NCBI GenBank assembly: GCA_021324815.1
Contig: JAJPIJ010000003.1
Location: forward strand, 1 to 62,131
Direction of reading: 5' to 3'
Length of the DNA: 62,131 bases
DNA from: Gammaproteobacteria bacterium
Lineage (GTDB): Bacteria > Pseudomonadota > Gammaproteobacteria > JAJPIJ01
Below the pieces are notes generated by a model that was not told the DNA's origin, searched no databases, and saw nothing but the letters and a program-made list of their open reading frames with translations. A program made the translations under genes and the position numbers. Below are positions 37,878 through 46,613 of the stretch, piece by piece (positions within the stretch are counted from its first letter, which is position 1; each line of letters begins with the position of its first letter).

Positions 37878-39826
37878 CGGAAGGGCTGGCAGAGAATGGC
37901 GGAAGGATGAAGTCCCCGCTATCCGTGAACGAGACCCTGCTGATCGGCGCCGGGTGCATTGCGCTCGTTTTGTTGTGCGCGCGCCTCTACTGGCCCGGCC
38001 TGGGTGGTCCGCTGATCTTCGATGATTTTCCGCAGCTCTCCCCCCTGCTGGTCCTGGATCCAGGCCCGCAACTGGACTGGCGCGGTTATGTGACGAGCAA
38101 CAGCGGCCTGCTGGGGCGTCCGGTCGCCATGGCCAGCTTCTTGATGAATGCGCTGGGCAGCGGGCCGGACATTTCCGCGTGGAAATACACCAACGTCATG
38201 ATCCATTTGCTGACCGGCCTGGTGTTGATCTGGCTTTCCGCCTGCCTGTTCGCGGCGCGACAGCGGGGAGCCATGAGGCCGTTGCCGGCCTGGACGCCGG
38301 CCTTGGTTGTCGGCGGATTCTGGATGCTGCACCCCCTGCACGTCAGCACGGTTCTTTACGTCGTTCAACGCATGGCGCAGCTCTCGGCGCTTTTCTGTTT
38401 TGCCGGCATGTTGTGTTACTGGCAGGGGCGGCGACTGCAGATCGCCGGTCATAAAGGCGGACATCCGCTGGTGGTGCTTTCTTATCTCGTCTTCATGCCG
38501 CTTGCCGCGTTCAGCAAGGAGAATGGCGCCTTGTTGCCGGTTTACACCCTGCTGATGGAGATCTATTTTCTGAAGTTCAACGGCGATCGCCTCACCCGGC
38601 GCATCGTCATCGGCTCCTTCGTCCTGTTTCTGCTGATTCCCGGCGTCACCGGTTTGTGGGCGTTGCTGGCGCACTACCACTATTCGTTGCAGGCGGCATA
38701 TGCGCTCCGCGATTTCGATCTCACGCAGCGACTGCTGACCGAGCAGCGGATATTGTTGCTGTACATGTCGCAAATACTGGTCCCCACGCTGGCAAAATTC
38801 GGATTGTTCCATGACGATATTCCACTCTCGACGGGATGGTTGACGCCGCCGTCGACGCTGGGCGCGGGATTGGTCCTGCTGCTGCTCGTTTGGTTTGCCT
38901 GGAAGATCAGGGACCGGCTGCCGGTTGTCGGCTTCGGTATTGCGTTTTTTCTCGCCGGGCACTTGATGGAATCGACGATTCTGCCGCTGGAATTGACATT
39001 CGAACATCGCAATTACCTTCCTTCCTACGGTCTTTTGCTGGCTGCCTGCGATCTGGTGCGCACGATGAACTGGGCGGCGGGCGTTAAAGCGGCCATGGCG
39101 CTTGCCGCCGGTGCGTTATTCAGCTTTGTCCTGTACCTGCATGTTGATAAATGGTCCAGTTATCCGAAAATGCTGGCCTATTTCACCCGGACCCATCCCT
39201 CCTCGCCGCGCGTGCGCGCCGGCGTGGCGGAATATCTCACGGAACAGCGTCGCTATCGGGATGCGCTGCTGCTGCTTGAAGGCGAGCAAACGCAGGGGGC
39301 ATTGCTGCAGAGACTTTACATATACTGTCGCAGTGATCATCGCCTGCCGCCGCAGGCCCTGGAGCGGACGGCGGATTCCCTGACCCATGCGCTGGATAAT
39401 TATGCCGTGAGCGGCTTGATTGAGTTGGGTCGCGAAGGGTTGGATGACGGCTGCCGGTTCGATCAGGCGCGATATCTTGAGCTGACGGAGACGGCCGACA
39501 AACTGGGGGTGCCGGCCGGTACCAGCCGCTACAAGCTTCTAATCTTTCAGGCCCATTATCAGTGGCGGCTTCGCAGGTTCGAAGATGCAATGGCCACCCT
39601 GCTTGAGGCATATAATATTCTTCCCGAGGATCCGGTGCCTCTGTTTTTGATGACCGAATGGCTGATCAGCCTGAATCGCATGGATGAGGCGCGCATGTAT
39701 TACGATAAGGCCGTGCACGTGGCGCGGGCTTCGCACAAGAACTACAGCGTATTCATCGACAGCGTTGGTCTCATGTTCACCGCGCCGGAAAAGGCGGCGC
39801 ACTGGCAACGGGAGGATTTGTCGTGA
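37874..39826 (+). CDS. TMTC-like GT-C membrane protein with C-terminal TPR, paralogue 2
   Basis: The 650-residue protein has the same layout as its upstream neighbour and clear alignment along its length. Matching segments are GGPLIFDDFPQLSPL, GRPVAMASFLMN, STVLYVVQRMAQLSALF, FSKENGALLP, FHDDIPLSTGW and ESTILPLELTFEHRNYLPSYG. The first loop keeps the two Asp. The C-terminal 200 residues are helical repeat-like (SEYRLSKxxxDALLLLEGEQ-type helices) but diverge more. ATGA overlaps the end of paralogue 1. An in-frame ATG at 37907 could be the start. Two retained copies suggest different sugars, linkages or acceptors; that is inference. Confidence 0.75.
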   Translation: MTEGLAENGGRMKSPLSVNETLLIGAGCIALVLLCARLYWPGLGGPLIFDDFPQLSPLLVLDPGPQLDWRGYVTSNSGLLGRPVAMASFLMNALGSGPDISAWKYTNVMIHLLTGLVLIWLSACLFAARQRGAMRPLPAWTPALVVGGFWMLHPLHVSTVLYVVQRMAQLSALFCFAGMLCYWQGRRLQIAGHKGGHPLVVLSYLVFMPLAAFSKENGALLPVYTLLMEIYFLKFNGDRLTRRIVIGSFVLFLLIPGVTGLWALLAHYHYSLQAAYALRDFDLTQRLLTEQRILLLYMSQILVPTLAKFGLFHDDIPLSTGWLTPPSTLGAGLVLLLLVWFAWKIRDRLPVVGFGIAFFLAGHLMESTILPLELTFEHRNYLPSYGLLLAACDLVRTMNWAAGVKAAMALAAGALFSFVLYLHVDKWSSYPKMLAYFTRTHPSSPRVRAGVAEYLTEQRRYRDALLLLEGEQTQGALLQRLYIYCRSDHRLPPQALERTADSLTHALDNYAVSGLIELGREGLDDGCRFDQARYLELTETADKLGVPAGTSRYKLLIFQAHYQWRLRRFEDAMATLLEAYNILPEDPVPLFLMTEWLISLNRMDEARMYYDKAVHVARASHKNYSVFIDSVGLMFTAPEKAAHWQREDLS

Positions 39827-39854
39827 TGCTCGAAACTGGGGGGCGCACGCAGGC

Positions 39855-40748
39855 ATGGAACCGCCGTCGCCAGCCGTGAACGCGTCGATGAGCGGCGTCA
39901 GCATCATTCTGCCGGCCCACAATGAAGCGCCGGCGGTGGCCGCGCTCATCCCCGCCTTGCGCACGCTGTATCCCGCGGCCGAGATCATCGTCGTGGATGA
40001 CGGCTCCGGCGACGACACCGGCGAGGCCGCCCGCAAGGCCGGCGCCAGGGTGATCCCGCACCCCTATCGCATGGGCAACGGCGCCGCGATCAAGTCGGGC
40101 GTCCGCGCCGCCCGCGGCGAGGCGTTGGTGTTCATGGACGCCGACGGCCAGCACGCCCCCGCCGATATCGACCGCCTGATCGACAGGATGAACCAGGGCT
40201 ATGACATGGTCGTGGGGGCGCGCGCTGGAGGGTCGCAGGCCAGCGTCGGCCGCTGGCTGGCGAATTCCTTCTACAATCGCTTTGCCAGCTGGATGGTGGG
40301 ACACCGGGTCGAGGACCTGACCTCGGGCTTCCGCGCCGCGCGCGCCGGCAGGTTCCGCGAGTTCCTGCATCTGCTGCCCAACGGCTTTTCCTATCCGGCC
40401 ACGTCGACCATGGCGTTTTTCCGCTCGGGCTACGCGGTGGCTTACGTGCCCATCGTCGCCGGACGGCGGACGGGCAAAAGCCACATCCGGCCGCTGCGTG
40501 ACGGCATCCGTTTCCTGCTGATCATGTTCCGCATCTGCACCCTGTACTCGCCGCTCAAGCTGTTTCTGCCCATCAGCGCGTCGGTGTTTGTCACCGGCCT
40601 GGGCTACTATTTGTACACGTTTCTGACCATGCACAGATTCACGAACATGAGCGCGCTGCTGTTCATCGCCTCCCTCCTGATCTTTCTCATCGGCCTGGTC
40701 TCCGAGCAGATCACCATGCTGTTGTACCAGAAAAGCAATCAGCGATGA
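39855..40748 (+). CDS. Family-2 glycosyltransferase (DPM1/GtrB-like, membrane anchored)
   Basis: The 297-residue protein opens with SIILPAHNEAPAVAALI, then VDDGSGDDT, GNGAAIKSG and the metal/sugar-nucleotide motif MDADGQH (Asp95, Asp97). Two C-terminal membrane helices (about 228-250 and 265-285) follow, as in polyprenyl-phosphate sugar synthases. It would load a sugar from a nucleotide donor onto a polyprenyl phosphate. That is exactly the donor type GT-C enzymes such as the two upstream proteins use. An ATG at 39888 is an alternative start. ATGA overlaps the next gene. Confidence 0.85.
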   Translation: MEPPSPAVNASMSGVSIILPAHNEAPAVAALIPALRTLYPAAEIIVVDDGSGDDTGEAARKAGARVIPHPYRMGNGAAIKSGVRAARGEALVFMDADGQHAPADIDRLIDRMNQGYDMVVGARAGGSQASVGRWLANSFYNRFASWMVGHRVEDLTSGFRAARAGRFREFLHLLPNGFSYPATSTMAFFRSGYAVAYVPIVAGRRTGKSHIRPLRDGIRFLLIMFRICTLYSPLKLFLPISASVFVTGLGYYLYTFLTMHRFTNMSALLFIASLLIFLIGLVSEQITMLLYQKSNQR

Positions 40749-41809
40749 GAGTGCTGATCGACGTCAACCATCCCGCCCACGTTCATTTTTTCCGTCATCC
40801 CCTGCGGATGCTGCGCGAACACGGACATGAGGTGGTGGTGACCAGCCGCGACAAGGAAATGGCGCTGGATCTGCTGCGCGAGCTTGGCATCCGGAATGTT
40901 CCCCTGTCCAGCCAGGGCGGCGGCGGCCTGCTGACGCTGGCCCGCGAGCTGGTGATCAGGGATGTGCGACTTTATCGCGTGGTGAGGGAATTCCGCCCCC
41001 ACGTCATGGCGGCGATCGGCGGCACCTTCATCGCCCATGTGGGCGCGCTGACAGGCGTGCCGTCGCTGGTGTTCTATGACACCGAAAACGCCACACTGCA
41101 GAATGCGATCACCTATCCGCTGGCCTCCTGCGTGTTCGCGCCGCGCTGCTACGAGGCCTGGCTGCCGGCGCGCCGGCATGTGCGCTACGACGGGTATCAT
41201 GAGCTGTCCTATCTTCACCCGCGTTATTTCTCGCCGGATCGGCGCATCGCGGAGGATAACGGCCTGGCCCGCGACGGCGACACGTTCTTTCTCCGGCTGG
41301 TGTCGTGGCGGGCGAGTCACGACATCGCCGAACGTGGCTGGACGACGGAACTCCTGCGCGGGGTGGCCGGCAAATTGTCGGCGCTGGGACGGGTGCTGAT
41401 CTCATCGGAGGCGGCGCTGCCCGCCGATTTGCAGGAATTTCGTTACGCCGGGAGCGCGGCGCAGGTGCATCACGTCATGGCGTTCTGTCGCGCGTTCGTG
41501 GGCGAGAGCGCGACCATGGCCTCGGAGTGCGCCGTCCTCGGCGTGCCGGCGATCTATGCGGCGCACACGGGCCGCGGTTACACCAACGAGCAGGAACGGC
41601 GTTACGGCCTGGTGATCAACGTGCGCTCGCTGGACTGGCCGACCGTGGAACGGGCGATGGATCGATTGCTGTCACTGCCGCCCGATCATGGTCGAAAGGC
41701 GAGGGCGAAACTGCTGGCCGGGACCATCGACGTGGCGGCCTTCGTCGTCGAGTGCCTGGAAACCTTTCCAGAGCCCCTGCGCCGTTACCGGCATTCGCAG
41801 GCCGCCTGA
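40745..41809 (+). CDS. DUF354-family glycosyltransferase-like protein
   Basis: The 354-residue protein starts MRVLIDVNHPAHVHFFR and continues with EVVVTSRDKEMALDLL. A central DTENATLQNAITYPLA segment and a C-terminal sugar-nucleotide-like part (SATMASECAVLGVPAIYA) are visible. These are DUF354 features, related to UDP-GlcNAc 2-epimerase/GT-B proteins and common in surface polysaccharide loci. Whether it is an epimerase or a transferase is not readable. The ATG overlaps the GT2 stop, and the AsnB start follows after 1 base. Confidence 0.85.
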   Translation: MRVLIDVNHPAHVHFFRHPLRMLREHGHEVVVTSRDKEMALDLLRELGIRNVPLSSQGGGGLLTLARELVIRDVRLYRVVREFRPHVMAAIGGTFIAHVGALTGVPSLVFYDTENATLQNAITYPLASCVFAPRCYEAWLPARRHVRYDGYHELSYLHPRYFSPDRRIAEDNGLARDGDTFFLRLVSWRASHDIAERGWTTELLRGVAGKLSALGRVLISSEAALPADLQEFRYAGSAAQVHHVMAFCRAFVGESATMASECAVLGVPAIYAAHTGRGYTNEQERRYGLVINVRSLDWPTVERAMDRLLSLPPDHGRKARAKLLAGTIDVAAFVVECLETFPEPLRRYRHSQAA

Positions 41810-41810
41810 A

Positions 41811-43706
41811 GTGTGCGGCATTGCCGGCTGGTTCAGTCCGCTCCCGATCGATTCCGGCGACGCGCTGCCGCGATTGCAGAACATGATCGCCGCCATCGCC
41901 CATCGCGGGCCGGACGGGCGGGGGTATGTCTGCACCGCGCACGCGGCCCTCGGCCATGCACGGCTGGCGATCATCGATCTGGAGGGCGGGCGGCAGCCGC
42001 TCAAGGACCCGACGCGCGACGTGACCATCGTGTTCAACGGCGAAATTTACAACTACCCGCAGTTGCGCCGGGAATTGCAGGGGCAGGGGCATGTATTCGC
42101 GACGCATTCGGACACCGAGGTGATCCTCAAACTCTATTTGCAGGAAGGCGCGGGAGGGTTTGATCAACTGCGGGGCATGTACGCCTTCGCCTTGTGGGAC
42201 GGGGAGCGGCGACGCGCGATTCTGGCGCGCGACCCGCAGGGGATCAAGCCGTTGTTCTACCGCCTTGATCACGGAGGGCTGGGCTTTGCCTCGGAAGCCA
42301 AGGCCTTGCTGGCCGGCGGGCATGCCGCCGCCGAGCTGGACGAATCCTCCCTGCACCTGCTGATGAATTTCCGTTATCTTCCCGGCGAACGGACGCTCTT
42401 CCGCGGCATCGAACAGCTTGCGCCCGGTGAGATATTGCAATGGGACCTGGCCGGGCGCACGCAGCGCTTCACGATAGCGCCTCCCTCCTCGGCTCCGGGA
42501 GCGGACGTTCTGGCGGCGCTGGAGGATTCCGTCGCCGTGCATCTAACGGCGGACGTGGAGGTGGCGGCGTATCTCTCCGGCGGCATGGATTCCGCCGCCG
42601 TGGCCGCGCTGGCGGCCAGAAAAAATCCCGCGTTGCGCACGTTCACCCTGCGGGTGGGTGATGATCCGCGCGAGGCGGATCATGCCGCGCAAACAGCGGC
42701 GCTTTTGGGCGTAAGAAATCAGGTGTTGGAGTGCCACGCGGACATGAATTCCCTGCTGCCAAGATTAATCTGGCATCTGGAGACGCCCAAGGTTAACGCC
42801 GTGCAGGTGGCCTTGCTGGCGCGGCACACCGTCCGCCATGTGAAGGTGGCGCTTTCCGGCCTCGGTGGCGACGAATTGTTTCTGGGCTACAATTTATTCC
42901 GGTGGCTGGCACAGGCCCACGACCTCGGCCGGATCCTGCCTGGTTTCCTGGGCAGACTGCTGGGCGGCGCGGGGGGTGAGATCGTGCGCCGCCTCCAACG
43001 GGCGCCCTGGAGCGAAGCGGAGCGCGCCATGAGGATCGTGGGAGAGCTCCCCGACTGGCCGCGTGTCTATGGCTTGATGCGCAACGTCTGGGACAGTCCG
43101 GCGCTGCGCCGCCTCATCTATGGACCGCGTCTGCTCGACTCGGCGCTGCCCGATGCGTTTGACGTCATCCGCGCGCGCTGGCCCGCGGGGATGGATCCGG
43201 TCATGGCGGCCGCGCGCTACGAGCGGCGTGAAAAAATGGTCAACGATCTGCTGTGGAACGAGGATCGATGCAGCATGGCGGCGGGGTTGGAGGTGCGGGT
43301 GCCGTTTGTCGACACCGTGCTGGCCTCCGCGGTTGCGCGTCTTGATCGCCGCGTCTTGATGAACGGGGGCCGGCCCAAGGCGTGGCTGCGCCGCGAATTG
43401 CAAAAGCTGCTGCCGGCGCAGGTCATGCGGCGGCCCAAGAGCGGTTTTCAGATCGACGCGCCGCGTTTTTACCATGAGTTTCTGCGGATGCCGGCCCATG
43501 ACATTCTCTCGGAGGCGGCGCTGCGCCGGCACGGCCTCTTCAATCCGCGTTTCGTAAGACGACTGATGGCATTGCCGCCGGCGCCGCGCCACCGCTGGCA
43601 CTATTTCATGCTTTTTCTCATGCTGGGCATGCATCTGTGGATGGAACAGTTCGTCCTTCCAGGACCTGCCGCCGGCGGTCGTCTGACGGTTGCCCGGGGG
43701 TCATGA
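41811..43706 (+). CDS. Asparagine-synthase-like glutamine amidotransferase
   Basis: The 631-residue protein starts at a GTG that puts the nucleophile at Cys2 (MCGIAGWF), which decides the start. The class-II glutaminase domain (HRGPDGRG, NGEIYNY) is followed by an ATP-pyrophosphatase synthase domain with SGGMDS at residues 256-261. In glycan loci such proteins (WbpS-type) amidate sugar carboxylates such as uronic acids; a true asparagine synthetase role is less likely here. It has a 1-base gap to DUF354 upstream and an ATGA overlap downstream. Confidence 0.88.
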   Translation: MCGIAGWFSPLPIDSGDALPRLQNMIAAIAHRGPDGRGYVCTAHAALGHARLAIIDLEGGRQPLKDPTRDVTIVFNGEIYNYPQLRRELQGQGHVFATHSDTEVILKLYLQEGAGGFDQLRGMYAFALWDGERRRAILARDPQGIKPLFYRLDHGGLGFASEAKALLAGGHAAAELDESSLHLLMNFRYLPGERTLFRGIEQLAPGEILQWDLAGRTQRFTIAPPSSAPGADVLAALEDSVAVHLTADVEVAAYLSGGMDSAAVAALAARKNPALRTFTLRVGDDPREADHAAQTAALLGVRNQVLECHADMNSLLPRLIWHLETPKVNAVQVALLARHTVRHVKVALSGLGGDELFLGYNLFRWLAQAHDLGRILPGFLGRLLGGAGGEIVRRLQRAPWSEAERAMRIVGELPDWPRVYGLMRNVWDSPALRRLIYGPRLLDSALPDAFDVIRARWPAGMDPVMAAARYERREKMVNDLLWNEDRCSMAAGLEVRVPFVDTVLASAVARLDRRVLMNGGRPKAWLRRELQKLLPAQVMRRPKSGFQIDAPRFYHEFLRMPAHDILSEAALRRHGLFNPRFVRRLMALPPAPRHRWHYFMLFLMLGMHLWMEQFVLPGPAAGGRLTVARGS

Positions 43707-44899
43707 ACGCTGATTCCGTGCATGGCGTGATCGCCGCGGATGCGAGGGCCGCACTGGCGTCGACCCTGGCGTGGAGCCGGGCGCGCGATTATCACGGCCA
43801 CACCAAACATGATGCGTTGGCGAGTCCGCTGCTGTGGGCGCTGTGCGGCTGGGGCAAATGGCCGCGCCTGCTCGCAATCCAGGCCGTCATGCGCAGTCCG
43901 GTCAATCTGCGCCCGCTCCTGGGCGTGCCCAAGACCTGCAATCCCAAGGGACTGGCGCTTTTCGTCCACGCCCATCTGGATCGGCACGCCGTAAACCGGA
44001 CGCAGTCCGATCTGGACGAGGCGCAGCGGCTGTTGCAACGACTGATGACGATGCGATCACCGGGTCGCTGGCGCGGACTGGCGTGGGGCTATCCCTACCC
44101 CTGGCAGGATTTGGGATTCTTTGCGCCCGCGAACACCCCCAACGCCGTCGTCACGGCGTTCATCTGCGAGGCCTTTCTGCATGCCCACGCCGTTACTGGC
44201 CTGCGGGAGTGGTTGGAGGTGGTGGCGCAGGCGATTCCGTTTTTTCTCGGTGATCTGCGCGTGCTCAAGGACACGCCCGATGAACTTTGTCTCTCCTACA
44301 TGCCGGTGGACATGCGCATGCGGGTGATGGACGTGAGCATATTGATCGGCTCGGTGCTGGCCGGGTACGAACGGCAGGCCGGCGACCGCAGTCATCACGA
44401 CACGGCCCGCCGGCTGGTGAATTACGTCGTGCGCCGGCAGACGGAATACGCCGCCTGGTTTTACACCGATCCGCCCGCGGACTCCCCCGTCTGCCATGAC
44501 AACTACCACACGGGTTTCATCCTTGATGCGCTGTGGCGCTACATGCAGGCCACCGGCGATCGCGGTCACGAGGAGGCGTATTACCGGGGTCTGCGCTACT
44601 ATCATGATCATTTGTTCAACGCTGACGGCTCTCCCCGGTGGATGAGTGATCGCGATTATCCCCATGATATCCATGGCGCGGCGCAAGGCATCATTACCTT
44701 CGCGCGTCACGGGGACGCATATCCCGGCACGGCGGACAGGATTGTGGCGTGGGCGTTGAGACGCATGTACCATCCGGCGGGACGTTTTTACTATCAGGAA
44801 ACGCCCTGGTACCGGAAGAAATTCACCCTGATGCGCTGGTGCAACGCCTGGATGGCGCGGGCGCTGGCGCATTATCTGCGCTGCGGGGCGGAGACATGA
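43703..44899 (+). CDS. Predicted alpha-helical-barrel sugar enzyme, function unknown
   Basis: The 398-residue soluble protein has repeated helix pairs and aromatic patches such as GYPYPWQDLGFF, NYHTGFILDALWRYMQATG and YYHDHLFNADGSPRW. The YPHDIHGAAQGIITFARHG segment is also typical of (alpha/alpha)6-barrel enzymes acting on carbohydrates. Proteins of this kind recur in polysaccharide clusters, sometimes annotated by homology as delta-aminolevulinate dehydratase-like. I cannot name the reaction. The start at 43703 (MNADSVHG) is set by the ATGA overlap with the previous gene. The next gene overlaps by 4 bases too. Confidence 0.65.
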   Translation: MNADSVHGVIAADARAALASTLAWSRARDYHGHTKHDALASPLLWALCGWGKWPRLLAIQAVMRSPVNLRPLLGVPKTCNPKGLALFVHAHLDRHAVNRTQSDLDEAQRLLQRLMTMRSPGRWRGLAWGYPYPWQDLGFFAPANTPNAVVTAFICEAFLHAHAVTGLREWLEVVAQAIPFFLGDLRVLKDTPDELCLSYMPVDMRMRVMDVSILIGSVLAGYERQAGDRSHHDTARRLVNYVVRRQTEYAAWFYTDPPADSPVCHDNYHTGFILDALWRYMQATGDRGHEEAYYRGLRYYHDHLFNADGSPRWMSDRDYPHDIHGAAQGIITFARHGDAYPGTADRIVAWALRRMYHPAGRFYYQETPWYRKKFTLMRWCNAWMARALAHYLRCGAET

Positions 44900-45678
44900 A
44901 AGCCGTGGAACCCTTGCAACCGGAGCCGCGGGCCACGCTGACGGGCGAAATCCGTTCGTTCTGGTCCCGCAACGTCAATGCCGAGCGCATCATGGGCAGG
45001 GCGGTCTCGCGGCACGCGCGCGGCTCCGAGGGTTATTTCCAGGATTTGCAGGAACAGCGTTACCGTTCACACCGCCATCTGCTGCCGTGGATCTGCTCCA
45101 TGCAGCCGGGAAAGGCGGTGCTTGAGATCGGCTGCGGGGTGGGGCTGGACAGCTACGTCATGGCGCGGCGCGGGCTGCGGGTGACCGCCGTCGATTTGAC
45201 GTTCGTGGGCGTGCAGACCGCCAAACGGCGTTTCGAGCGCGAGAACGTCGCGGCGGCCTTCGCGGTGACCGACGCCTGTCATCTGGCCTTCGCGAACGAA
45301 ACCTTCGATTACGTGTATTCCTTCGGAGTCTTGCACCATGCGGCCGACACCGAGCGCACGATCAAGGAGGCCTTCCGCGTGCTCAGGAAGGGCGGTGAGG
45401 CGCGCATCATGCTTTATCACCGGCGCTCGCTCAACGAGCTGGTGCACCGCCTCTTGAAGGTGCCGTTCGAGGACAAGGACGAGCTCTGTCCGGTGGTCCG
45501 GCGTTTTACCGTGGCTGAGGTCCGGAAAATGTTCTCCGATTTTGCCCGCGTGGAGACGAAGATCGAACATCTTTTTGGCGAAGGCTACGGGATGCTGTTC
45601 CGATTGACGCCGGGATGGCTCCATCGCCTGCTGTCGGGGCGTTTCGGCTGGCATCTTATGATCGTGGCCGAGAAATGA
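44896..45678 (+). CDS. SAM-dependent methyltransferase (class I), first of three
   Basis: The 260-residue protein has motif I VLEIGCGVG at about 75-83, then VTAVDLT and the Methyltransf_11-type YVYSFGVLHHAADTERTIKEAFRVLRKGG. The acceptor is unknown; within the cluster a sugar O- or N-methyl group is likely. The start is fixed by a 4-base overlap with the preceding gene. Confidence 0.88.
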   Translation: MKAVEPLQPEPRATLTGEIRSFWSRNVNAERIMGRAVSRHARGSEGYFQDLQEQRYRSHRHLLPWICSMQPGKAVLEIGCGVGLDSYVMARRGLRVTAVDLTFVGVQTAKRRFERENVAAAFAVTDACHLAFANETFDYVYSFGVLHHAADTERTIKEAFRVLRKGGEARIMLYHRRSLNELVHRLLKVPFEDKDELCPVVRRFTVAEVRKMFSDFARVETKIEHLFGEGYGMLFRLTPGWLHRLLSGRFGWHLMIVAEK

Positions 45679-45691
45679 GACGCGCCAGCGC

Positions 45692-46600
45692 ATGACCGCC
45701 TCATCAACCGTCTCCATCCGCGCGCCCGTGCCCTTCCTGCGGCGCCTGCGGCTGTACCTTTCCATGATCCGCTACGGCAACGCCCATAATGAGGACTTTG
45801 CCCGCGAGCACGCGGAGTTTTTCAGGGCCATGACGGCTTACTGCGGCGGCTGGCGCGGCAAGCGGGTCCTCGATGTGGGCTGCGGAAAATCCTTCTGGCT
45901 GACGCTGCTGCTGCACAGCGCCGGCGCGGAGGTGACCGGCATCGACGCCGAGGTGACCGACCCGCAAGTCCATTTGCGGAAGTACCTGCACATCGCGCGC
46001 CGCAACGGCATCGAGCGCGCCCTGCGCACCTGGTTCTGGGATTACCGCTACGCGCGCCCCTACTACCTGGCGCTGGCGCGAAACGTTCCCTTTGCGCTGC
46101 GTTTCGACGGCATCGATTTGCGCGCCATGGACGCCACGGCCCTGGATTTTCCCGACAACACTTTCGATCTCGTGGTATCGCACGAGGTGTTCGAGCATTT
46201 ACCCGATGTTCCCGGCACCCTGGAATCCCTGGCGCGGGTGCTGAAGCCCGGGGGACGCACTTACATTTACATTCACAATTACACCAGTCTCTCCGGTGGT
46301 CATCACATCGCGTGGAAATATCCGGATACCGAGCCGTCCGCCATCGTTCCGCCATGGGATCACCTGCGTGAAAACCGCCATTCCGACATCCCTTCCTGGA
46401 TCAACCGGCTGCGCGAGTGTGAATACCGCGGGATGTTCGAGAGTCTTTTTGACATCCTCGACTGGATTCCACTCAAGGAGGAAGGGCGCGCACTGCTGAC
46501 ACCCCCTCTTCGGGAGGAACTGGCGCAATTCAGCGAGCAGGAGTTGTTGACCAAGGGTTTCGTGATCGTGGCGAAGCCAAAGAAGTCGCCGGATAAATGA
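45692..46600 (+). CDS. SAM-dependent methyltransferase (class I), second of three
   Basis: The 302-residue protein has motif I RVLDVGCGKS (58-67) and VTGIDAEVTD. Motif II/III segments are LVVSHEVFEHLPDVPGTLESLARVLKPGGRTYIYIHNYTSL. It begins 13 bases after its neighbour. The long middle insertion with aromatic residues may form the sugar-binding site. The specific substrate is not known. Confidence 0.85.
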   Translation: MTASSTVSIRAPVPFLRRLRLYLSMIRYGNAHNEDFAREHAEFFRAMTAYCGGWRGKRVLDVGCGKSFWLTLLLHSAGAEVTGIDAEVTDPQVHLRKYLHIARRNGIERALRTWFWDYRYARPYYLALARNVPFALRFDGIDLRAMDATALDFPDNTFDLVVSHEVFEHLPDVPGTLESLARVLKPGGRTYIYIHNYTSLSGGHHIAWKYPDTEPSAIVPPWDHLRENRHSDIPSWINRLRECEYRGMFESLFDILDWIPLKEEGRALLTPPLREELAQFSEQELLTKGFVIVAKPKKSPDK

Positions 46601-46613
46601 ACGGAGCCTGCGG

